From Enterobacter ludwigii (GTDB taxonomy: Bacteria > Pseudomonadota > Gammaproteobacteria > Enterobacterales > Enterobacteriaceae), in contig CEFQ01000010.1 of the NCBI GenBank assembly GCA_900068845.1, positions 142,253-206,252 of the forward strand: DNA of 64,000 bases. The letters are read 5' to 3'. The notes beneath the pieces were generated by a model. It did not search any database and was not told where the DNA came from. It saw only the letters and a program-made list of their open reading frames with translations. The translations under genes and the position numbers were made by a program. Positions 1-10,632 of the stretch are shown piece after piece. The first letter of the stretch is position 1, and each line of letters begins with the position of its first letter.

Positions 1-22
1 ACCCTAACACGGTAATTTTCAT
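1..22 (-). CDS. panE: 2-dehydropantoate 2-reductase PanE, first codons only
   Basis: Only the start of this gene is inside the window; it runs off the left edge on the minus strand. The complement of bases 22 to 1 reads ATG followed by codons for KITVLG, the N-terminal beta strand of PanE (ketopantoate reductase of pantothenate synthesis), which leads into the NADP-binding glycine loop. A strong ribosome binding site, GGGAGG, lies four bases upstream of the ATG. In E. coli panE is also divergent from yajQ, so synteny agrees. Seven codons alone would not be enough; the call rests on sequence, ribosome binding site and position together. Confidence 0.75.
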
Positions 23-51
23 TTTGCCTCCCGTGGGCGGGTTCCTGTTTT

Positions 52-93
52 CACGATACGAGTAAGTATAGCTTTCCGCGTATCGTGTTTTAT
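52..93. promoter_or_regulatory. Hairpin in the panE-yajQ divergent gap
   Basis: CACGATACG (52-60) pairs perfectly with CGTATCGTG (79-87) across an 18-base loop, and the right arm is followed by TTTTATT. It lies between two divergent starts, where a terminator is not expected, so it may be an operator or a structured leader of yajQ. Confidence 0.35.
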
Positions 94-147
94 TAGCGCC
101 ACAAGACGCGTATTATGCATGTCACTTTAGTATCAGGAGAAGAAAAG

Positions 148-639
148 ATGCCATCTTTCGATATCGTTTCCGAAGTCGAATTGTCGGAAGTGCGAAATGC
201 CGTGGAGAATGCGAGCCGCGAGATCTCAACCCGTTTCGATTTCCGTAACGTGAGTGCAACCATTGAGCTCAACGAAAAGAATGAGACCATCAAACTCAGC
301 AGTGAATCTGATTTCCAGGTCAAACAGCTGGTGGATATTTTGCGTGAAAAGCTGCTGAAGCGTGGTATTGAAGGCGCGGCGATTGACGTGCCAGAAGAGA
401 TCGTGCACAGCGGTAAAAGCTGGTCGGTGGAAGCCAAGCTGAAGAAAGGTATTGAAAGCGATATCGCGAAAAAGCTGGTGAAGCTGATCAAAGACAGCAA
501 GCTGAAAGTGCAGACGCAGATTCAGGGTGAAGAACTGCGCGTCACCGGTAAGTCACGCGACGATCTGCAAGGTGCGATGGCGCTGGTGCGCGGTGGCAAC
601 CTCGGTCAGCCTTTCCAGTTCAAAAACTTCCGCGACTAA
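148..639 (+). CDS. yajQ: YajQ family nucleotide-binding protein
   Basis: The product has 163 residues, the same length as E. coli YajQ. It begins [10 protein letters not shown] and contains [19 protein letters not shown], characteristic of this two-domain family with duplicated ferredoxin-like folds. YajQ proteins bind nucleotides, and in Xanthomonas a homologue binds cyclic di-GMP; its role in enterics is not settled. An in-frame start exists 33 bases upstream, but the ATG at 148 is preceded by CAGGAGAAGAAAAG, a good ribosome binding site, and matches the family start. The stop codon overlaps the stop of the convergent activator gene by four bases. Confidence 0.95.
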   Translation: MPSFDIVSEVELSEVRNAVENASREISTRFDFRNVSATIELNEKNETIKLSSESDFQVKQLVDILREKLLKRGIEGAAIDVPEEIVHSGKSWSVEAKLKKGIESDIAKKLVKLIKDSKLKVQTQIQGEELRVTGKSRDDLQGAMALVRGGNLGQPFQFKNFRD

Positions 640-2408
640 TCGCGTTTGTCGCGCGCCGCACGACGATAGAGCGTGCTGCGCGCGACGCCCAATGCGGCCG
701 CCGCTTTACTGATATTGCCATTGAAGCGCTGCAGCGTTTCGCTAATCAAGCGCTCATCATGACTCTGCCGATCGAAGGGTGGCTGCGACGCTGCGCGACG
801 ATATTCTGCCGGTAAATGGACCTCAGTCACTTCCTCGCCGTCATCCGCCAGCGCCAGCAGCACGCGTAGCAAGCTGCGCAACTGCCGCACGTTGCCCGGC
901 CATGGCAGCTGCGCCAGAGCCGTCAGCAGTGCCGGCGAAATCTGGATATCGCGATCCGCGCCGCCCAGTTCCAGCCATAAACGGCGGATAAAACCTTCCA
1001 CATCGGGCCAATCGCGCAGCGGTGGAATGGTCATGGAAAATTCCTGCAGCCGATAGAGTAAATCTTCACGGAATTCACCTTCAGCTACACGCTGTGCCAA
1101 ATCACGATGGGTAGCGCAAATCACCGCAAAATTCACCGGCCAGCTGCGGCTGGATCCGAGCGGCGCGACTTCTTTCTCCTGCAGCACACGCAGTAAGCGA
1201 GTTTGCAGCGTCAGCGGCATATCGCCGATTTCATCAAGAAACAGCACGCCGCCATCCGCTTCACGGATTTTGCCGATGTAGCCATTTTTGCTCGCGCCGG
1301 TAAATGCGCCAGGTTGATAGCCAAACAGCTCGGATTCAATCAGCGCTTCGGGGATCGCTGCGCAGTTAATGGCAATAAACTTGCCTGTACGCCAGCGGCT
1401 TTGCTGATGCAGTGCGCGGCTGACATACTCTTTTCCGCTGCCGGTTTCTCCATGAATGCATAACGAAACGCCCGCATTGAGCAGGCGCACCATTTTTTCG
1501 CCATCGCGACTTAGCGGGAAGGGCAGATTGCAGGCGGGCTCGCCCGGCGTGGCGAAATGGCTACGCTGTGGTGCCCGCAGGCGGAAATAGTAGCGCTGCG
1601 TGGCGTAATCAAGCGGAACGGGAAGGGTGTTGGCTTGTTGCGGCTGCTGCGGGAACAGCTGTTGAAAAGTCACGCTGCCAAGTTGCTCGACCTTGAGCGC
1701 CAGTTCGCGGATCGCCAGACGATTGGCGGCGGTCAGGACGTTATCTGAGAACACCAGCAGCAGTTCATCGCTGGTATCGATGCCCTGCGGTTGAACATGC
1801 AGGCTCATCAACCACTGCTGCGGATGCAGGCTCTGCTTCACCCACAGATATTCGATCTGTTTTGCTGCCGCTTTGACCCAGTTAAAGGTTTGCGGGTGGG
1901 GGAAGTGGGCTGGGCCAGAAATATCCAGTACGCCCGCAATTTGACCCGTCGGCATTTGCAGCGGCATCGCTGCACAATACAAGCCTTGATTGAGCGTCAG
2001 GAAATGCTGATGACCGTCAATCTCACAGCCGTCATCAATCGCCAGCGCGGTGCCAATCGCATTGGTGCCACGGCCACATTCACTCCACAAATTACCCGGC
2101 GCCAATGCATAACGCTGGGCTTTTTTCATTGAGGGCATATCGCCAAACGTATTGAGCACCAAACCGGTGGCATCCGACAAAATCAGCACTGATTGTTTCT
2201 CGGCTAACTTTTGCGCCAGCTGCTTAATGACGGGCTGCGCGAACTGTTGCAGGCCGGCATTGCTGGCGAGTAAGTCGGCAAGCTCACCTTGTCGAACTCG
2301 CGGGAAGTCATCGGCGGTGCGGTCGAGACCATACTGCTGGCTACGGAACCAGGAGTCGCTTAACAGCGGATTGGTGTTAACGGCAGACGCGGATAGATTT
2401 CCCTGCAT
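636..2408 (-). CDS. Sigma54-dependent transcriptional activator, AcoR-like
   Basis: A 590-residue enhancer-binding protein. The N-terminal half is a GAF-type sensor region with [14 protein letters not shown], typical of AcoR/DhaR-type activators. The central AAA+ domain has Walker A GETGSGKE, the sigma54-contacting GAFTGA loop, Walker [12 protein letters not shown] and the arginine-finger region REDLLYRL. A Fis-type helix-turn-helix ([17 protein letters not shown]) closes the protein. Such proteins activate sigma54 promoters for acetoin, alcohol or aldehyde use. The divergent ald-adh genes and the -24/-12 element at 2591 make them the likely target. Longer starts at 2444 and 2420 are possible; 2408 is preferred because AGG lies seven bases upstream. 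This gene is absent here in E. coli K-12. The inducer is not predictable from sequence. Confidence 0.88.
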   Translation of the reverse strand: MQGNLSASAVNTNPLLSDSWFRSQQYGLDRTADDFPRVRQGELADLLASNAGLQQFAQPVIKQLAQKLAEKQSVLILSDATGLVLNTFGDMPSMKKAQRYALAPGNLWSECGRGTNAIGTALAIDDGCEIDGHQHFLTLNQGLYCAAMPLQMPTGQIAGVLDISGPAHFPHPQTFNWVKAAAKQIEYLWVKQSLHPQQWLMSLHVQPQGIDTSDELLLVFSDNVLTAANRLAIRELALKVEQLGSVTFQQLFPQQPQQANTLPVPLDYATQRYYFRLRAPQRSHFATPGEPACNLPFPLSRDGEKMVRLLNAGVSLCIHGETGSGKEYVSRALHQQSRWRTGKFIAINCAAIPEALIESELFGYQPGAFTGASKNGYIGKIREADGGVLFLDEIGDMPLTLQTRLLRVLQEKEVAPLGSSRSWPVNFAVICATHRDLAQRVAEGEFREDLLYRLQEFSMTIPPLRDWPDVEGFIRRLWLELGGADRDIQISPALLTALAQLPWPGNVRQLRSLLRVLLALADDGEEVTEVHLPAEYRRAASQPPFDRQSHDERLISETLQRFNGNISKAAAALGVARSTLYRRAARDKRD

Positions 2409-2433
2409 TGATGACCTCATGCCCAAGCGAAAG

Positions 2434-2483
2434 TGTTGCGGCATTGTAGCGAGTCAGTTTCTTTACTGTTGCGATACGCAACA
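2434..2483. promoter_or_regulatory. Palindromic upstream activator site and half-site
   Basis: TGTTGCG (2467-2473) and CGCAACA (2477-2483) form a perfect 7-bp inverted repeat around ATA. A further TGTTGCG half-site lies at 2434-2440, next to the activator start. The full palindrome is about 110 bases upstream of the -24/-12 promoter, a usual enhancer distance. Binding by the adjacent activator is inferred from position and symmetry. Confidence 0.6.
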
Positions 2484-2590
2484 CAGATGGTGAAGTTTTC
2501 TGCACAACATCTGCAAGCCATGCTGCGATAAGATGAATAACGTGATGATGTAGATAACAATTTTTCCAATAATCGTCTGATGAAAAAAGC

Positions 2591-2606
2591 TGGCACGCAC
2601 GCTGCA
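2591..2606 (+). promoter_or_regulatory. Sigma54 (-24/-12) promoter of the ald-adh operon
   Basis: TGGCAC, five bases, then CTGCA gives a GG and a GC ten bases apart, as required for sigma54. Compared with TGGCAC-N5-TTGCA, only the first base of the -12 block differs. It lies about 80 bases upstream of the aldehyde dehydrogenase ATG and downstream of the inverted repeat at 2467-2483. Confidence 0.75.
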
Positions 2607-2683
2607 ATAGCTCCTTTGACAGCGAGTTATCTGGAGGGAGATTTTCCGTTCAGATTATCTGACCCTACATAAAGGAGTTTGCG

Positions 2684-4204
2684 ATGCGTTATGCACATCC
2701 CGGCACGCCCGGCGCGTTGGTTTCATTTCAGGCGACTTACGGCAACTACATTGCGGGCAAATTCGTCGAGCCGCTCAGCGGCCAATACTTTACTAACACT
2801 TCGCCAGTGAATGGCAGCGATATCGCGCAGTTCCCTCGTTCGGATGCGCGCGATATCGATTTAGCGCTGGATGCGGCGCATCAGGCTGCCGACGCCTGGG
2901 GGAAAACCAGCGTGCAGCATCGCGCTAACATTCTGTTGCAGGTGGCGGACCGCATCGAAGCCAATCTCGAACAACTGGCGGTGGCGGAGAGCTGGGATAA
3001 CGGCAAACCGATCCGCGAAACCCTGAATGCCGATTTGCCGCTGGCGGTGGATCACTTCCGCTATTTCGCCGGTTGTCTGCGTGCGCAAGAGGGCAGCACC
3101 GCCGAGATCGATGAAACGACTGTGGCGTACCACTTCCACGAACCGCTAGGTGTAGTGGGGCAAATTATTCCCTGGAACTTCCCACTGTTAATGGCGGCGT
3201 GGAAACTGGCGCCAGCGTTAGCGGCGGGGAACTGTGTGGTGCTGAAACCGGCGGAACAAACGCCGCTGGGCATTACGCTGCTGATGGACGTGATTGGCGA
3301 TCTGTTCCCGGCTGGCGTGTTGAATGTGGTTCAGGGCTTTGGTCGTGAAGCGGGTGAAGCGCTGGCGACCAGCAAACGCATCGCCAAAATCGCCTTTACC
3401 GGTTCAACGCCCGTGGGCCGACACATTATGGCCTGCGCCGCCGAAAACATCATTCCCTGCACCGTTGAGTTGGGCGGCAAGTCGCCGAACATCTACTTCG
3501 CCGATGTGATGGATGGTGAGGATGAGTTTATTGAGAAAGCGGTGGAAGGGTTGGTGCTCGGCTTCTTCAATCAGGGCGAAGTCTGTACCTGTCCATCACG
3601 CGCATTGATTCATGAATCGATTTATCAACCTTTTATGGATCGCGTCATGGCGAAGGTGGCGAACATCCGCCGCGGCGATCCGCTGGATACTGACACCATG
3701 ATCGGCGCGCAGGCTTCGCGCCAGCAATTCGACAAAATATTGTCGTATATCAACATCGCACGCGACGAAGGCGGGCAGATTCTGACCGGAGGCGATCGCG
3801 CAAGCGTTGCCGCTGAGCTGAATGACGGATTCTATATTCAGCCGACGTTAATCAAAGGAACTAACCAGATGCGCTGTTTCCAGGAGGAGATTTTTGGGCC
3901 GGTGATTGGTGTCACCACGTTTAAGGATGAGGCCGAAGCACTCGCCATCGCCAATGAAACCCAGTTCGGTCTCGGGGCTGGCGTGTGGACGCGCGATACC
4001 AATCTGGCGTATCGCATGGGACGCGGCATCAAAGCCGGTCGCGTCTGGACCAACTGCTATCACATCTATCCCGCTCACGCAGCATTCGGCGGCTACAAGC
4101 AATCGGGTGTGGGTCGTGAGACGCACAAAATGGCATTGAGCGCCTATCAACAAACCAAAAATCTGCTGGTTAGCTACGGTACCGCGCCTTTGGGCCTGTT
4201 CTGA
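2684..4204 (+). CDS. aldB: NAD(P)-dependent aldehyde dehydrogenase, AldB/ExaC type
   Basis: A 506-residue class 3 aldehyde dehydrogenase oxidising an aldehyde, probably acetaldehyde or another short aliphatic one, to the acid. The cofactor-site segment [18 protein letters not shown] near residue 239, the catalytic glutamate in VELGGKSPN (Glu262) and the nucleophile in [11 protein letters not shown] (Cys301) are all present. The tail [13 protein letters not shown] closely resembles E. coli AldB (512 residues). The start has AAGGAG eight bases upstream. It is followed 30 bases later by an alcohol dehydrogenase, so the pair can take an alcohol to the acid. A sigma54 promoter and divergent activator control it. 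The symbol reflects family similarity; E. coli aldB lies elsewhere in that genome. Confidence 0.9.
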   Translation: MRYAHPGTPGALVSFQATYGNYIAGKFVEPLSGQYFTNTSPVNGSDIAQFPRSDARDIDLALDAAHQAADAWGKTSVQHRANILLQVADRIEANLEQLAVAESWDNGKPIRETLNADLPLAVDHFRYFAGCLRAQEGSTAEIDETTVAYHFHEPLGVVGQIIPWNFPLLMAAWKLAPALAAGNCVVLKPAEQTPLGITLLMDVIGDLFPAGVLNVVQGFGREAGEALATSKRIAKIAFTGSTPVGRHIMACAAENIIPCTVELGGKSPNIYFADVMDGEDEFIEKAVEGLVLGFFNQGEVCTCPSRALIHESIYQPFMDRVMAKVANIRRGDPLDTDTMIGAQASRQQFDKILSYINIARDEGGQILTGGDRASVAAELNDGFYIQPTLIKGTNQMRCFQEEIFGPVIGVTTFKDEAEALAIANETQFGLGAGVWTRDTNLAYRMGRGIKAGRVWTNCYHIYPAHAAFGGYKQSGVGRETHKMALSAYQQTKNLLVSYGTAPLGLF

Positions 4205-4234
4205 GACCGCATCCGATCAAATGGAGAGTGAAAG

Positions 4235-5275
4235 ATGAATATGCAAATCAAAACCACCATGAAAGCCGCTGTCGTGAAAGCTTTTGGCGAGCCGCTGGTG
4301 ATTGAGCAGGTGCCGGTACCGCAGGTCGGGCCGGGGCAGGTTTTGGTGAAGATTGCAGCAACCGGTGTGTGCCACACCGATTTGCACGCGGCTGAAGGTG
4401 ACTGGCCAGTCAAACCCAATCCTCCGTTTATTCCCGGTCACGAAGGTGTAGGTCAGGTTGTGGCGTTGGGTGAAGGCGTCAAGCATCTGAAAATGGGCGA
4501 TCGCGTCGGCGTGCCATGGCTTTATTCCGCCTGCGGCCACTGCGAACACTGTCTGGATAGTTGGGAAACACTGTGTCTGGCGCAGCAAAATGCCGGTTAC
4601 TCGGTGAATGGCAGCTTCGCGGAATATTGCCTCGCCGATGCCAACTATGTCGGCATCATTCCGGATAACGTCGATTACAACGAAATCGCGCCAATCCTTT
4701 GTGCGGGCGTCACCGTGTACAAAGGATTAAAAATGACCGATACCAAACCCGGCGATTGGGTGGTGATTTCTGGTATCGGCGGTTTAGGGCATATGGCGGT
4801 GCAGTATGCGGTCGCCATGGGACTGAACGTCGCGGCAGTGGATATCGATGATGAGAAGCTGGCGTTCGCGAAACGTTTGGGTGCCAGCGTGGTGGCGAAT
4901 GCGAAAAATGTCGATCCGGCGAAAGTGTTTCAGGAGAGCTTCGGCGGAGCGCATGGCGTGCTGGTCACGGCTGTTTCACCGAAAGCGTTTGAACAGGCGA
5001 TTGGTACGCTGCGTCGTGGCGGCACCATGGTGCTGAACGGTTTGCCGCCGGGCAAATTCGATCTGTCGATCTTCAATATGGTGCTGGATGGCATTACGGT
5101 GCGTGGTTCTATTGTCGGTACGCGCAAAGACCTGCAGGAAGCGCTGGATTTCGCCGGTCGTCACAAGGTGAAAGCCACCGTGGCGGTGGAGCCGCTCGCT
5201 AACATCAACGATATTTTTGCGCGTATGCACGCCGGTAAAATTGAAGGGCGCATCGTGGTGGATATGTCGCTGTAA
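4235..5275 (+). CDS. adhP: Zinc-dependent alcohol dehydrogenase, AdhP-like
   Basis: A 346-residue medium-chain dehydrogenase/reductase. Catalytic zinc ligands are visible as Cys46 (GVCHTDLH), His69 (PGHEG) and Cys156 (ILCAGVT); structural zinc cysteines are Cys100, 103, 106 and 114 in [15 protein letters not shown]. The NAD-binding glycine motif is GIGGLGHMA. The family, including E. coli AdhP (336 residues), interconverts ethanol or propanol and the aldehyde. It is the second gene of the ald-adh unit and precedes a bidirectional terminator. A GGAG lies eight bases before the first ATG; in-frame ATGs at 4241 and 4259 are alternatives, the last giving the E. coli-like N terminus MKAAVVK. Confidence 0.88.
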   Translation: MNMQIKTTMKAAVVKAFGEPLVIEQVPVPQVGPGQVLVKIAATGVCHTDLHAAEGDWPVKPNPPFIPGHEGVGQVVALGEGVKHLKMGDRVGVPWLYSACGHCEHCLDSWETLCLAQQNAGYSVNGSFAEYCLADANYVGIIPDNVDYNEIAPILCAGVTVYKGLKMTDTKPGDWVVISGIGGLGHMAVQYAVAMGLNVAAVDIDDEKLAFAKRLGASVVANAKNVDPAKVFQESFGGAHGVLVTAVSPKAFEQAIGTLRRGGTMVLNGLPPGKFDLSIFNMVLDGITVRGSIVGTRKDLQEALDFAGRHKVKATVAVEPLANINDIFARMHAGKIEGRIVVDMSL

Positions 5276-5280
5276 CAACA

Positions 5281-5302
5281 AGCCCGACGCAACGGTCGGG
5301 CT
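5281..5302. terminator. Bidirectional terminator between adhP-like gene and yajR
   Basis: AGCCCGAC (5281-5288) pairs perfectly with GTCGGGCT (5295-5302). On the minus strand the stem is followed by TGTTGTT; on the plus strand the T tract is weak. It separates two convergent genes. Confidence 0.7.
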
Positions 5303-5308
5303 GATGCT

Positions 5309-6673
5309 TTAGCAGCTGGCGAGCAGCGCTTCGAGTTCGACGCGGCTCGTCACTTTACTGTCTATTTTGATGTAAGCGCTTTTCTCTTCCGGCACGATGA
5401 ACACTGACGCCACGCCCGGCTGCGCTTTCAAACGCTTTTCAAGGTTCGGTACCGCCAAAACGGCATCGCTGAGCATGATGCGCAGGCTACTCACGTAAGG
5501 CGGTTCCTGCATCGACATCGCCACAAACAGCCATGCTGCCGCGACAATCGCACCAACCAGAAATACAGTTTGTGCATCGACGTGACCAAAGATCCAACCC
5601 CCCATACTGCCGCCAATCGCTACGCCAATGAACTGGCTGGTGGAGTAGATGCCCATCGCGGTGCCTTTGTAGCCCGGCGGCGACTCTTTGCTGATCAGCG
5701 ACGGCAGAATGGCTTCCATCAGGTTGAAGGCGAGGAAGAACAGCTGCACACCAATCACCAGCGTCCAGAAGTGGCCCGCTGCGCCCCATAAAACGATTTC
5801 TGCGATGATGATGATGGCCACACAGGCGACGAACACGCGCTTCATGCGGCGCTTCACTTCGGCGTAGATGATGAAAGGCACCACGGCAACAAAGGCCACC
5901 AGCATCGTCACCAGATAGACTTTCCAGTGTTCGGCTGCCGGTAAACCCGCTTGTTCAAACTGTCCCGGCAGCGCGACGAAGCTCGACATCAGCAGAATGT
6001 GTAGGCAAAGAATACCGATATTCAGTTTTAACAGTTTTGGATTGGCCAGCACCGCGCGGATGCTGCCTTTTACCATGCCCGATTCACGATTCAATACATG
6101 GTTCGGCGCGTTCGGCACCACTAATAACGTAATCACAATACCGAGCGTGGCGAGGATAGCGATCATCCAGAATAGCGCGTGCAAGCCCAAGGCATGAGTC
6201 ACTATCGGGCCAACTACCATCGCAATGGCAAAGGTGACGCCAAAACTGATGCCGATAAATGCCATCGCTTTGGTGCGGTTCTGTTCACGGGTTAAATCTG
6301 ACAGCAGCGCCATTACGGCAGCGGCAATCGCGCCCGAGCCTTGTAAGGCACGACCTAAAATAATGCCCCAAATGGAATCTGAAGTGGCCGCGATGATACT
6401 GCCGAAAACAAACAGCAGCAGTCCGCCGACGATCAGCGGCTTACGGCCAACGCGATCGGAAAGAAGACCGAAGGGGATCTGGAAGAGGGCTTGTGCCAAA
6501 CCATAGATACCGATGGCGAGACCAATCAGTGTTTCACTGGCGCCCTGTAACGCCATGCCGTACGTGGTCAGTACCGGCAAGACCATAAACATCCCCAGCA
6601 TGCGCAGGGAAAAAACCGTGCCTAAACCCCATGTAGCGCGAAGCTCTACTGGCGTCATTTTATTGTCGTTCAT
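5309..6673 (-). CDS. yajR: Major facilitator superfamily transporter YajR
   Basis: A 454-residue inner-membrane protein, equal in length to E. coli YajR. It starts MNDNKMTPVELRATWGLGTV and has twelve predicted transmembrane helices with the conserved cytoplasmic loop motif GLLSDRVGRKPLIVGG between helices 2 and 3. The last about 65 residues form a soluble ferredoxin-like domain (VASVFIVPEEKSAYIKIDSKV), the C-terminal domain specific to YajR. It is a proton-driven exporter whose substrate is unknown. It sits downstream of cyoE on the same strand but is separated from it by a strong terminator, so it is probably transcribed separately. Confidence 0.95.
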   Translation of the reverse strand: MNDNKMTPVELRATWGLGTVFSLRMLGMFMVLPVLTTYGMALQGASETLIGLAIGIYGLAQALFQIPFGLLSDRVGRKPLIVGGLLLFVFGSIIAATSDSIWGIILGRALQGSGAIAAAVMALLSDLTREQNRTKAMAFIGISFGVTFAIAMVVGPIVTHALGLHALFWMIAILATLGIVITLLVVPNAPNHVLNRESGMVKGSIRAVLANPKLLKLNIGILCLHILLMSSFVALPGQFEQAGLPAAEHWKVYLVTMLVAFVAVVPFIIYAEVKRRMKRVFVACVAIIIIAEIVLWGAAGHFWTLVIGVQLFFLAFNLMEAILPSLISKESPPGYKGTAMGIYSTSQFIGVAIGGSMGGWIFGHVDAQTVFLVGAIVAAAWLFVAMSMQEPPYVSSLRIMLSDAVLAVPNLEKRLKAQPGVASVFIVPEEKSAYIKIDSKVTSRVELEALLASC

Positions 6674-6754
6674 GTTTACCTCAAAATTATGCTGCGCCCA
6701 TTTTAGGCAGCAGGGCAGGGCGGGTAAAACATTTGTTCTTAAGCAGTGGTAACA

Positions 6755-6784
6755 AAAAGAAAGGGCGCGAAAATCGCGCCCTTT
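6755..6784 (-). terminator. Terminator of the cyo operon
   Basis: On the minus strand the 10-bp stem AAAGGGCGCG/CGCGCCCTTT (6760-6784, loop of five) is followed by CTTTTTGTT. It lies 20 bases after the cyoE stop codon. Confidence 0.85.
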
Positions 6785-6803
6785 CTGGTTTTGCGGAGCT
6801 GAA

Positions 6804-7691
6804 TTACCAGACGTAAGTCAGCAGGTCTTTCGATGCTGGCGTCATGAAATCAACCGACATCATCACGCTCAGGGCGGTTATCGCAACAATCGAGAACACA
6901 AACAGTTTACGCGCCCAAACTTTATCGTTTGAAGTGTTGTAACCTGAGAGTGCCATGCCGAGCCACCACACGCTAACGGCCGCAGCCACCACCAGATATT
7001 TGTAGCCCGCGTAACCGCCAAGGGTCAGCATCAGCGTGGCAATCATGAACGCCAGGATATACAGCGTAATATGATTTTTTGCCACCGAGATGCCTTTCAC
7101 CACCGGCAGAACCGGGATGTTGGCCGCCTGGTAATCTTTAAAGCGGAAGATGGCAATCGCGTAGGAGTGCGGCATCTGCCACAGGCTAAAGATAGCCAGT
7201 AAAATCAACGCGCCAGCATCAAACTGGTTGGTCACTGCACAGTAGCCAATTACCGGCGGCGCAGCGCCAGAGAGGCTACCAATCAGTGTGCCGTAGACAG
7301 AGTTACGCTTCATATAGAGGCTGTAAACGCCTACATAAACCACGAAGCCCATCACCGCCAGCCACATGGCCAGCGGATTAGCGCCGAAATACAGCAACGC
7401 AAAGCCAGCAATACCCAATGCGGTTGCATAAACCAGGCTTACTTTCGCCGAGATCAGGCCTTTGACCAGAACACGGTTCCGCGTTCTCTCCATTTTGATG
7501 TCGATATCGCGGTCAATCACGTTGTTGAAAACACAACCTGATGCGACAACCAGCGATACGCCAACCAGCGAGGCGAGAAACAGGGTGTAATCAATGCTGC
7601 CTTTCGAAGCCAGCAGGAATCCACCGATCACAGAAATTAAATTGCCGAAAATAATTCCTGGTTTTGTTACTTGCAGGTATTGCTTAATCAT
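6804..7691 (-). CDS. cyoE: Protoheme IX farnesyltransferase (heme O synthase) CyoE
   Basis: A 295-residue polytopic membrane enzyme of the UbiA prenyltransferase family that adds a farnesyl group to protoheme to make heme O, the cofactor of the cytochrome bo3 binuclear centre. The Asp-rich motif [14 protein letters not shown] and a second loop, [21 protein letters not shown], are the conserved substrate and metal sites. The reading frame stays open 186 bases further upstream, but the start [12 protein letters not shown] matches the E. coli protein (296 residues). It is the last gene of cyoABCDE, 11 bases after cyoD. Confidence 0.96.
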   Translation of the reverse strand: MIKQYLQVTKPGIIFGNLISVIGGFLLASKGSIDYTLFLASLVGVSLVVASGCVFNNVIDRDIDIKMERTRNRVLVKGLISAKVSLVYATALGIAGFALLYFGANPLAMWLAVMGFVVYVGVYSLYMKRNSVYGTLIGSLSGAAPPVIGYCAVTNQFDAGALILLAIFSLWQMPHSYAIAIFRFKDYQAANIPVLPVVKGISVAKNHITLYILAFMIATLMLTLGGYAGYKYLVVAAAVSVWWLGMALSGYNTSNDKVWARKLFVFSIVAITALSVMMSVDFMTPASKDLLTYVW

Positions 7692-7702
7692 TACGCGACT
7701 CT

Positions 7703-8032
7703 TTAGTGGGCCATCATGTTGTAGTTGAGGTTCCACATAATCCACAGTGAGCCCACTACAACAATCAAGATGATGAGTGCTGAGAAGACAATGGCCACCA
7801 TGTTCCAGCCACCTTCTGATTTGCTGTCTAAGTGCAGGAAGTAGACCAGGTGAACCAGCACCTGAACTACCGCACACACCAGAACCACACCCAGAATAGT
7901 GCCGTGTGAAGCGCCGCCATCCATTACCATCCAGAACGGAATACCGGTCAGGATGATAGAGAGGACGAAGCCGATCATGTAAGACTTCACGCTACCGTGC
8001 GAAGCGCCATGTTCGTTAACAGAATGACTCAT
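7703..8032 (-). CDS. cyoD: Cytochrome bo3 ubiquinol oxidase subunit IV CyoD
   Basis: A 109-residue small membrane subunit with three hydrophobic helices, the same length as in E. coli. It helps assemble the heme-copper site of subunit I. The start [14 protein letters not shown] was chosen over a longer open frame because its ATG overlaps the cyoC stop as TAATG (one base shared), showing translational coupling. Confidence 0.95.
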   Translation of the reverse strand: MSHSVNEHGASHGSVKSYMIGFVLSIILTGIPFWMVMDGGASHGTILGVVLVCAVVQVLVHLVYFLHLDSKSEGGWNMVAIVFSALIILIVVVGSLWIMWNLNYNMMAH

Positions 8033-8646
8033 TACATGGCTCCCATCAGGTAGACAACGGTGAATACGCAGATCCATACCACATCCAGGAAGTGCCAGAA
8101 CAAGCTGAGGCACATGATACGGGTGCGGTTGGTTGCAGTCAGACCACGTTTAGAAATCTGGAACATCATGACTGCCATCCAGATCAGACCAGAGGTCACG
8201 TGCAGACCGTGCGTGCCGACCAGCGTAAAGAACGCTGACAGGAAGCCGCTGCGGTCAGGACCGAAGCCTTCCTTGATCAGGTGATGGAATTCATAGATTT
8301 CCATCCCGATGAAGCCCGCACCGAACAGGAAGGTCAAGGCTAACCAGCTGATGACCGAGCCCTTGTTCTGGTTGTTCATCGCGATCACTGCCATACCATA
8401 GGTAATGGAGCTGAGCAGCAGCAGCGCGGTTTCGACCAGGACGAACGGCAGTTCGAAGATGTCTTTACCTGCCGGGCCACCGGCAGTGTTATTGACCATA
8501 ACTGCATAGGTCGCAAACAGGGTTGCGAAGATAATGCAGTCACTCATCAGGTAGATCCAGAAGCCAAAGACTTTATTGGCTCCTGCATCGTGATGCCCAT
8601 GCTCCGCATGGGCGTCGTGGTGGTGTTTTGCAGTTTCAGTTGACAT
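8032..8646 (-). CDS. cyoC: Cytochrome bo3 ubiquinol oxidase subunit III CyoC
   Basis: A 204-residue, five-helix subunit III of the heme-copper oxidase family, matching the E. coli length. A histidine-rich N terminus ([15 protein letters not shown]) precedes the first helix, and [13 protein letters not shown] is the family signature. Its ATG overlaps the cyoB stop by one base, and its own stop overlaps the cyoD start in the same way. Confidence 0.96.
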   Translation of the reverse strand: MSTETAKHHHDAHAEHGHHDAGANKVFGFWIYLMSDCIIFATLFATYAVMVNNTAGGPAGKDIFELPFVLVETALLLLSSITYGMAVIAMNNQNKGSVISWLALTFLFGAGFIGMEIYEFHHLIKEGFGPDRSGFLSAFFTLVGTHGLHVTSGLIWMAVMMFQISKRGLTATNRTRIMCLSLFWHFLDVVWICVFTVVYLMGAM

Positions 8647-10628
8647 TATTTCAGACCTGCTTTGCTGATTTCGTCAAAGTGCTTCTTCTCGATCTGCTCG
8701 ACTTCGGCAACCGGTACGTAGTAATCCACGTCTTCGTCGAAGCTCTTCACAATCCAGGTCACGATAGTACCCACGAATGTGAGGCCAGCCAGCCACCAGA
8801 TATGCCAGATCATAGCGAAACCGAACACAGTCATCAGGGCCGCGATAACAACAGCTGCGCCGCTGTTTTTCGGCATATGAATTTCTTCATATTTTTCTGG
8901 CTGCTTGTACGCTTCGCCTTTCTCTTTCATTTCCCAGAACGCATCGCGCTCGTGGATCTGAGGGATAACAGCAAAGTTGTAGAACGGCGGCGGTGAAGAG
9001 GTTGCCCACTCCAGCGTACGTCCACCCCACGGGTCACCGGTCAGATCGCGGTTCTGGTCGCGGTCACGCACAGAAACGTAGAACTGGGTCAGCTGGCACA
9101 GAATACCGCACGCGATCAGCGCCGCACCGCCTGCTGCAACCACCAGCAGAGAGTGGAACTGTGGATCGATATCCTGACTGATACGACGCGTCATACCCAT
9201 GAAGCCCAGCGCATACAGCGGCATGAATGCCACGAAGAAGCCGATGATCCAGAACCAGAATGCGCGAATACCCCATTTTTCATTCAGCGTGAAGCCAAAT
9301 GCTTTCGGGAACCAGTAGGTCACGCCAGCCATACAACCGAACACCACACCACCGATAATTACGTTATGGAAGTGCGCGATCAGGAACAGGCTGTTGTGCA
9401 GAATGAAGTCTGCACCCGGAACCGCCAGCAGAACACCTGTCATACCACCAATAGAGAAGGTAACCAGGAAGCCGATGGTCCACAGCATCGCTGAGTGGAA
9501 CTCAACGCGACCTTGATACATGGTGAATAGCCAGTTGAAGATTTTCACGCCGGTCGGGATAGCGATGATCATCGTCATAATACCGAAGAAGGCGTTTACG
9601 TTAGCGCCTGCACCCATGGTGAAGAAGTGGTGCAGCCAAACGATGAACGACAGTACGGTAATCGCGATGGTCGCCCACACCAGAGAGGTGTAACCGAACA
9701 GACGCTTTTTAGAGAAGGTCGCAGTGACTTCAGCGAAGACACCAAATACCGGCAGAACAAGGATGTACACTTCTGGGTGACCCCAGACCCAAATCAGGTT
9801 GACGTACATCATCATGTTACCGCCCATTTCATTGGTGAAGAAATGGAAGCCAAGGTAACGGTCAAGTGTCAACAGTGCCAGCGTAACGGTCAGTACCGGG
9901 AACGCAGCGATGATCAGGACGTTAGTACACAGTGATGCCCAGGTAAACACCGGCATTTTGAACAGGTCCATGCCCGGCGCACGCATCTTCAGAATGGTAA
10001 CGAAGAAGTTGATACCGGTCAGCGTGGTACCGATACCGGACAGCTGGAGACTCCAGATCCAGTAATCGACCCCGACGCCAGGACTGTACTCCGCACCCGA
10101 AAGCGGCGGATAAGCCAACCAGCCGGTCTGTGCAAACTCGCCCACACCCAGAGAGATGTTCACCAGGATCACACCGATCGCGGTAAACCAGAAGCTCAGG
10201 TTGTTCAGGAACGGGAAGGCAACGTCACGTGCACCGATTTGCAGCGGTACCGCGATGTTCATCAGACCTACCACAAATGGCATCGCCACGAAGAAGATCA
10301 TGATCACGCCGTGAGCCGTGAAGATCTGGTCGTAGTGGTGTGGCGGGAGTATGCCGGCTTCCCCGGCGGAAGCCATCACTTGTTGGGTACGCATCATTAC
10401 CGCATCGGCAAAGCCGCGCAGCAGCATGACGAAAGCCATGATGATGTACATGATACCCAGTTTTTTGTGGTCAATGGAGGTGAACCATTCTGACCACAGG
10501 TACTGCCACTTACCAAAATAGGTAATCGCAGCAACCAGTGCCAGACCACCTAAGATGATAGCGGCGACCGTAACCACGATAATGGGTTCGTGGTATGGCA
10601 CTGCATCCAGTGTTAATTTTCCGAACAT
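8646..10628 (-). CDS. cyoB: Cytochrome bo3 ubiquinol oxidase subunit I CyoB
   Basis: A 660-residue catalytic subunit (663 in E. coli) that oxidises ubiquinol, reduces oxygen to water and pumps protons. The heme-copper oxidase signature is clear: [14 protein letters not shown] with the His-Tyr pair near the copper site, [10 protein letters not shown] with two copper ligands, and [12 protein letters not shown] with the heme ligands. The proton-channel segment with NNLSFWF is also present. It starts four bases after the cyoA stop. Confidence 0.97.
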   Translation of the reverse strand: MFGKLTLDAVPYHEPIIVVTVAAIILGGLALVAAITYFGKWQYLWSEWFTSIDHKKLGIMYIIMAFVMLLRGFADAVMMRTQQVMASAGEAGILPPHHYDQIFTAHGVIMIFFVAMPFVVGLMNIAVPLQIGARDVAFPFLNNLSFWFTAIGVILVNISLGVGEFAQTGWLAYPPLSGAEYSPGVGVDYWIWSLQLSGIGTTLTGINFFVTILKMRAPGMDLFKMPVFTWASLCTNVLIIAAFPVLTVTLALLTLDRYLGFHFFTNEMGGNMMMYVNLIWVWGHPEVYILVLPVFGVFAEVTATFSKKRLFGYTSLVWATIAITVLSFIVWLHHFFTMGAGANVNAFFGIMTMIIAIPTGVKIFNWLFTMYQGRVEFHSAMLWTIGFLVTFSIGGMTGVLLAVPGADFILHNSLFLIAHFHNVIIGGVVFGCMAGVTYWFPKAFGFTLNEKWGIRAFWFWIIGFFVAFMPLYALGFMGMTRRISQDIDPQFHSLLVVAAGGAALIACGILCQLTQFYVSVRDRDQNRDLTGDPWGGRTLEWATSSPPPFYNFAVIPQIHERDAFWEMKEKGEAYKQPEKYEEIHMPKNSGAAVVIAALMTVFGFAMIWHIWWLAGLTFVGTIVTWIVKSFDEDVDYYVPVAEVEQIEKKHFDEISKAGLK

Positions 10629-10632
10629 CGTA

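Noticed and set aside
226..408. Minus-strand ORF inside yajQ and many similar ORFs inside other genes
   Set aside because: They lie wholly within well-supported genes on the other strand or in another frame, lack ribosome binding sites and show no recognisable domain.
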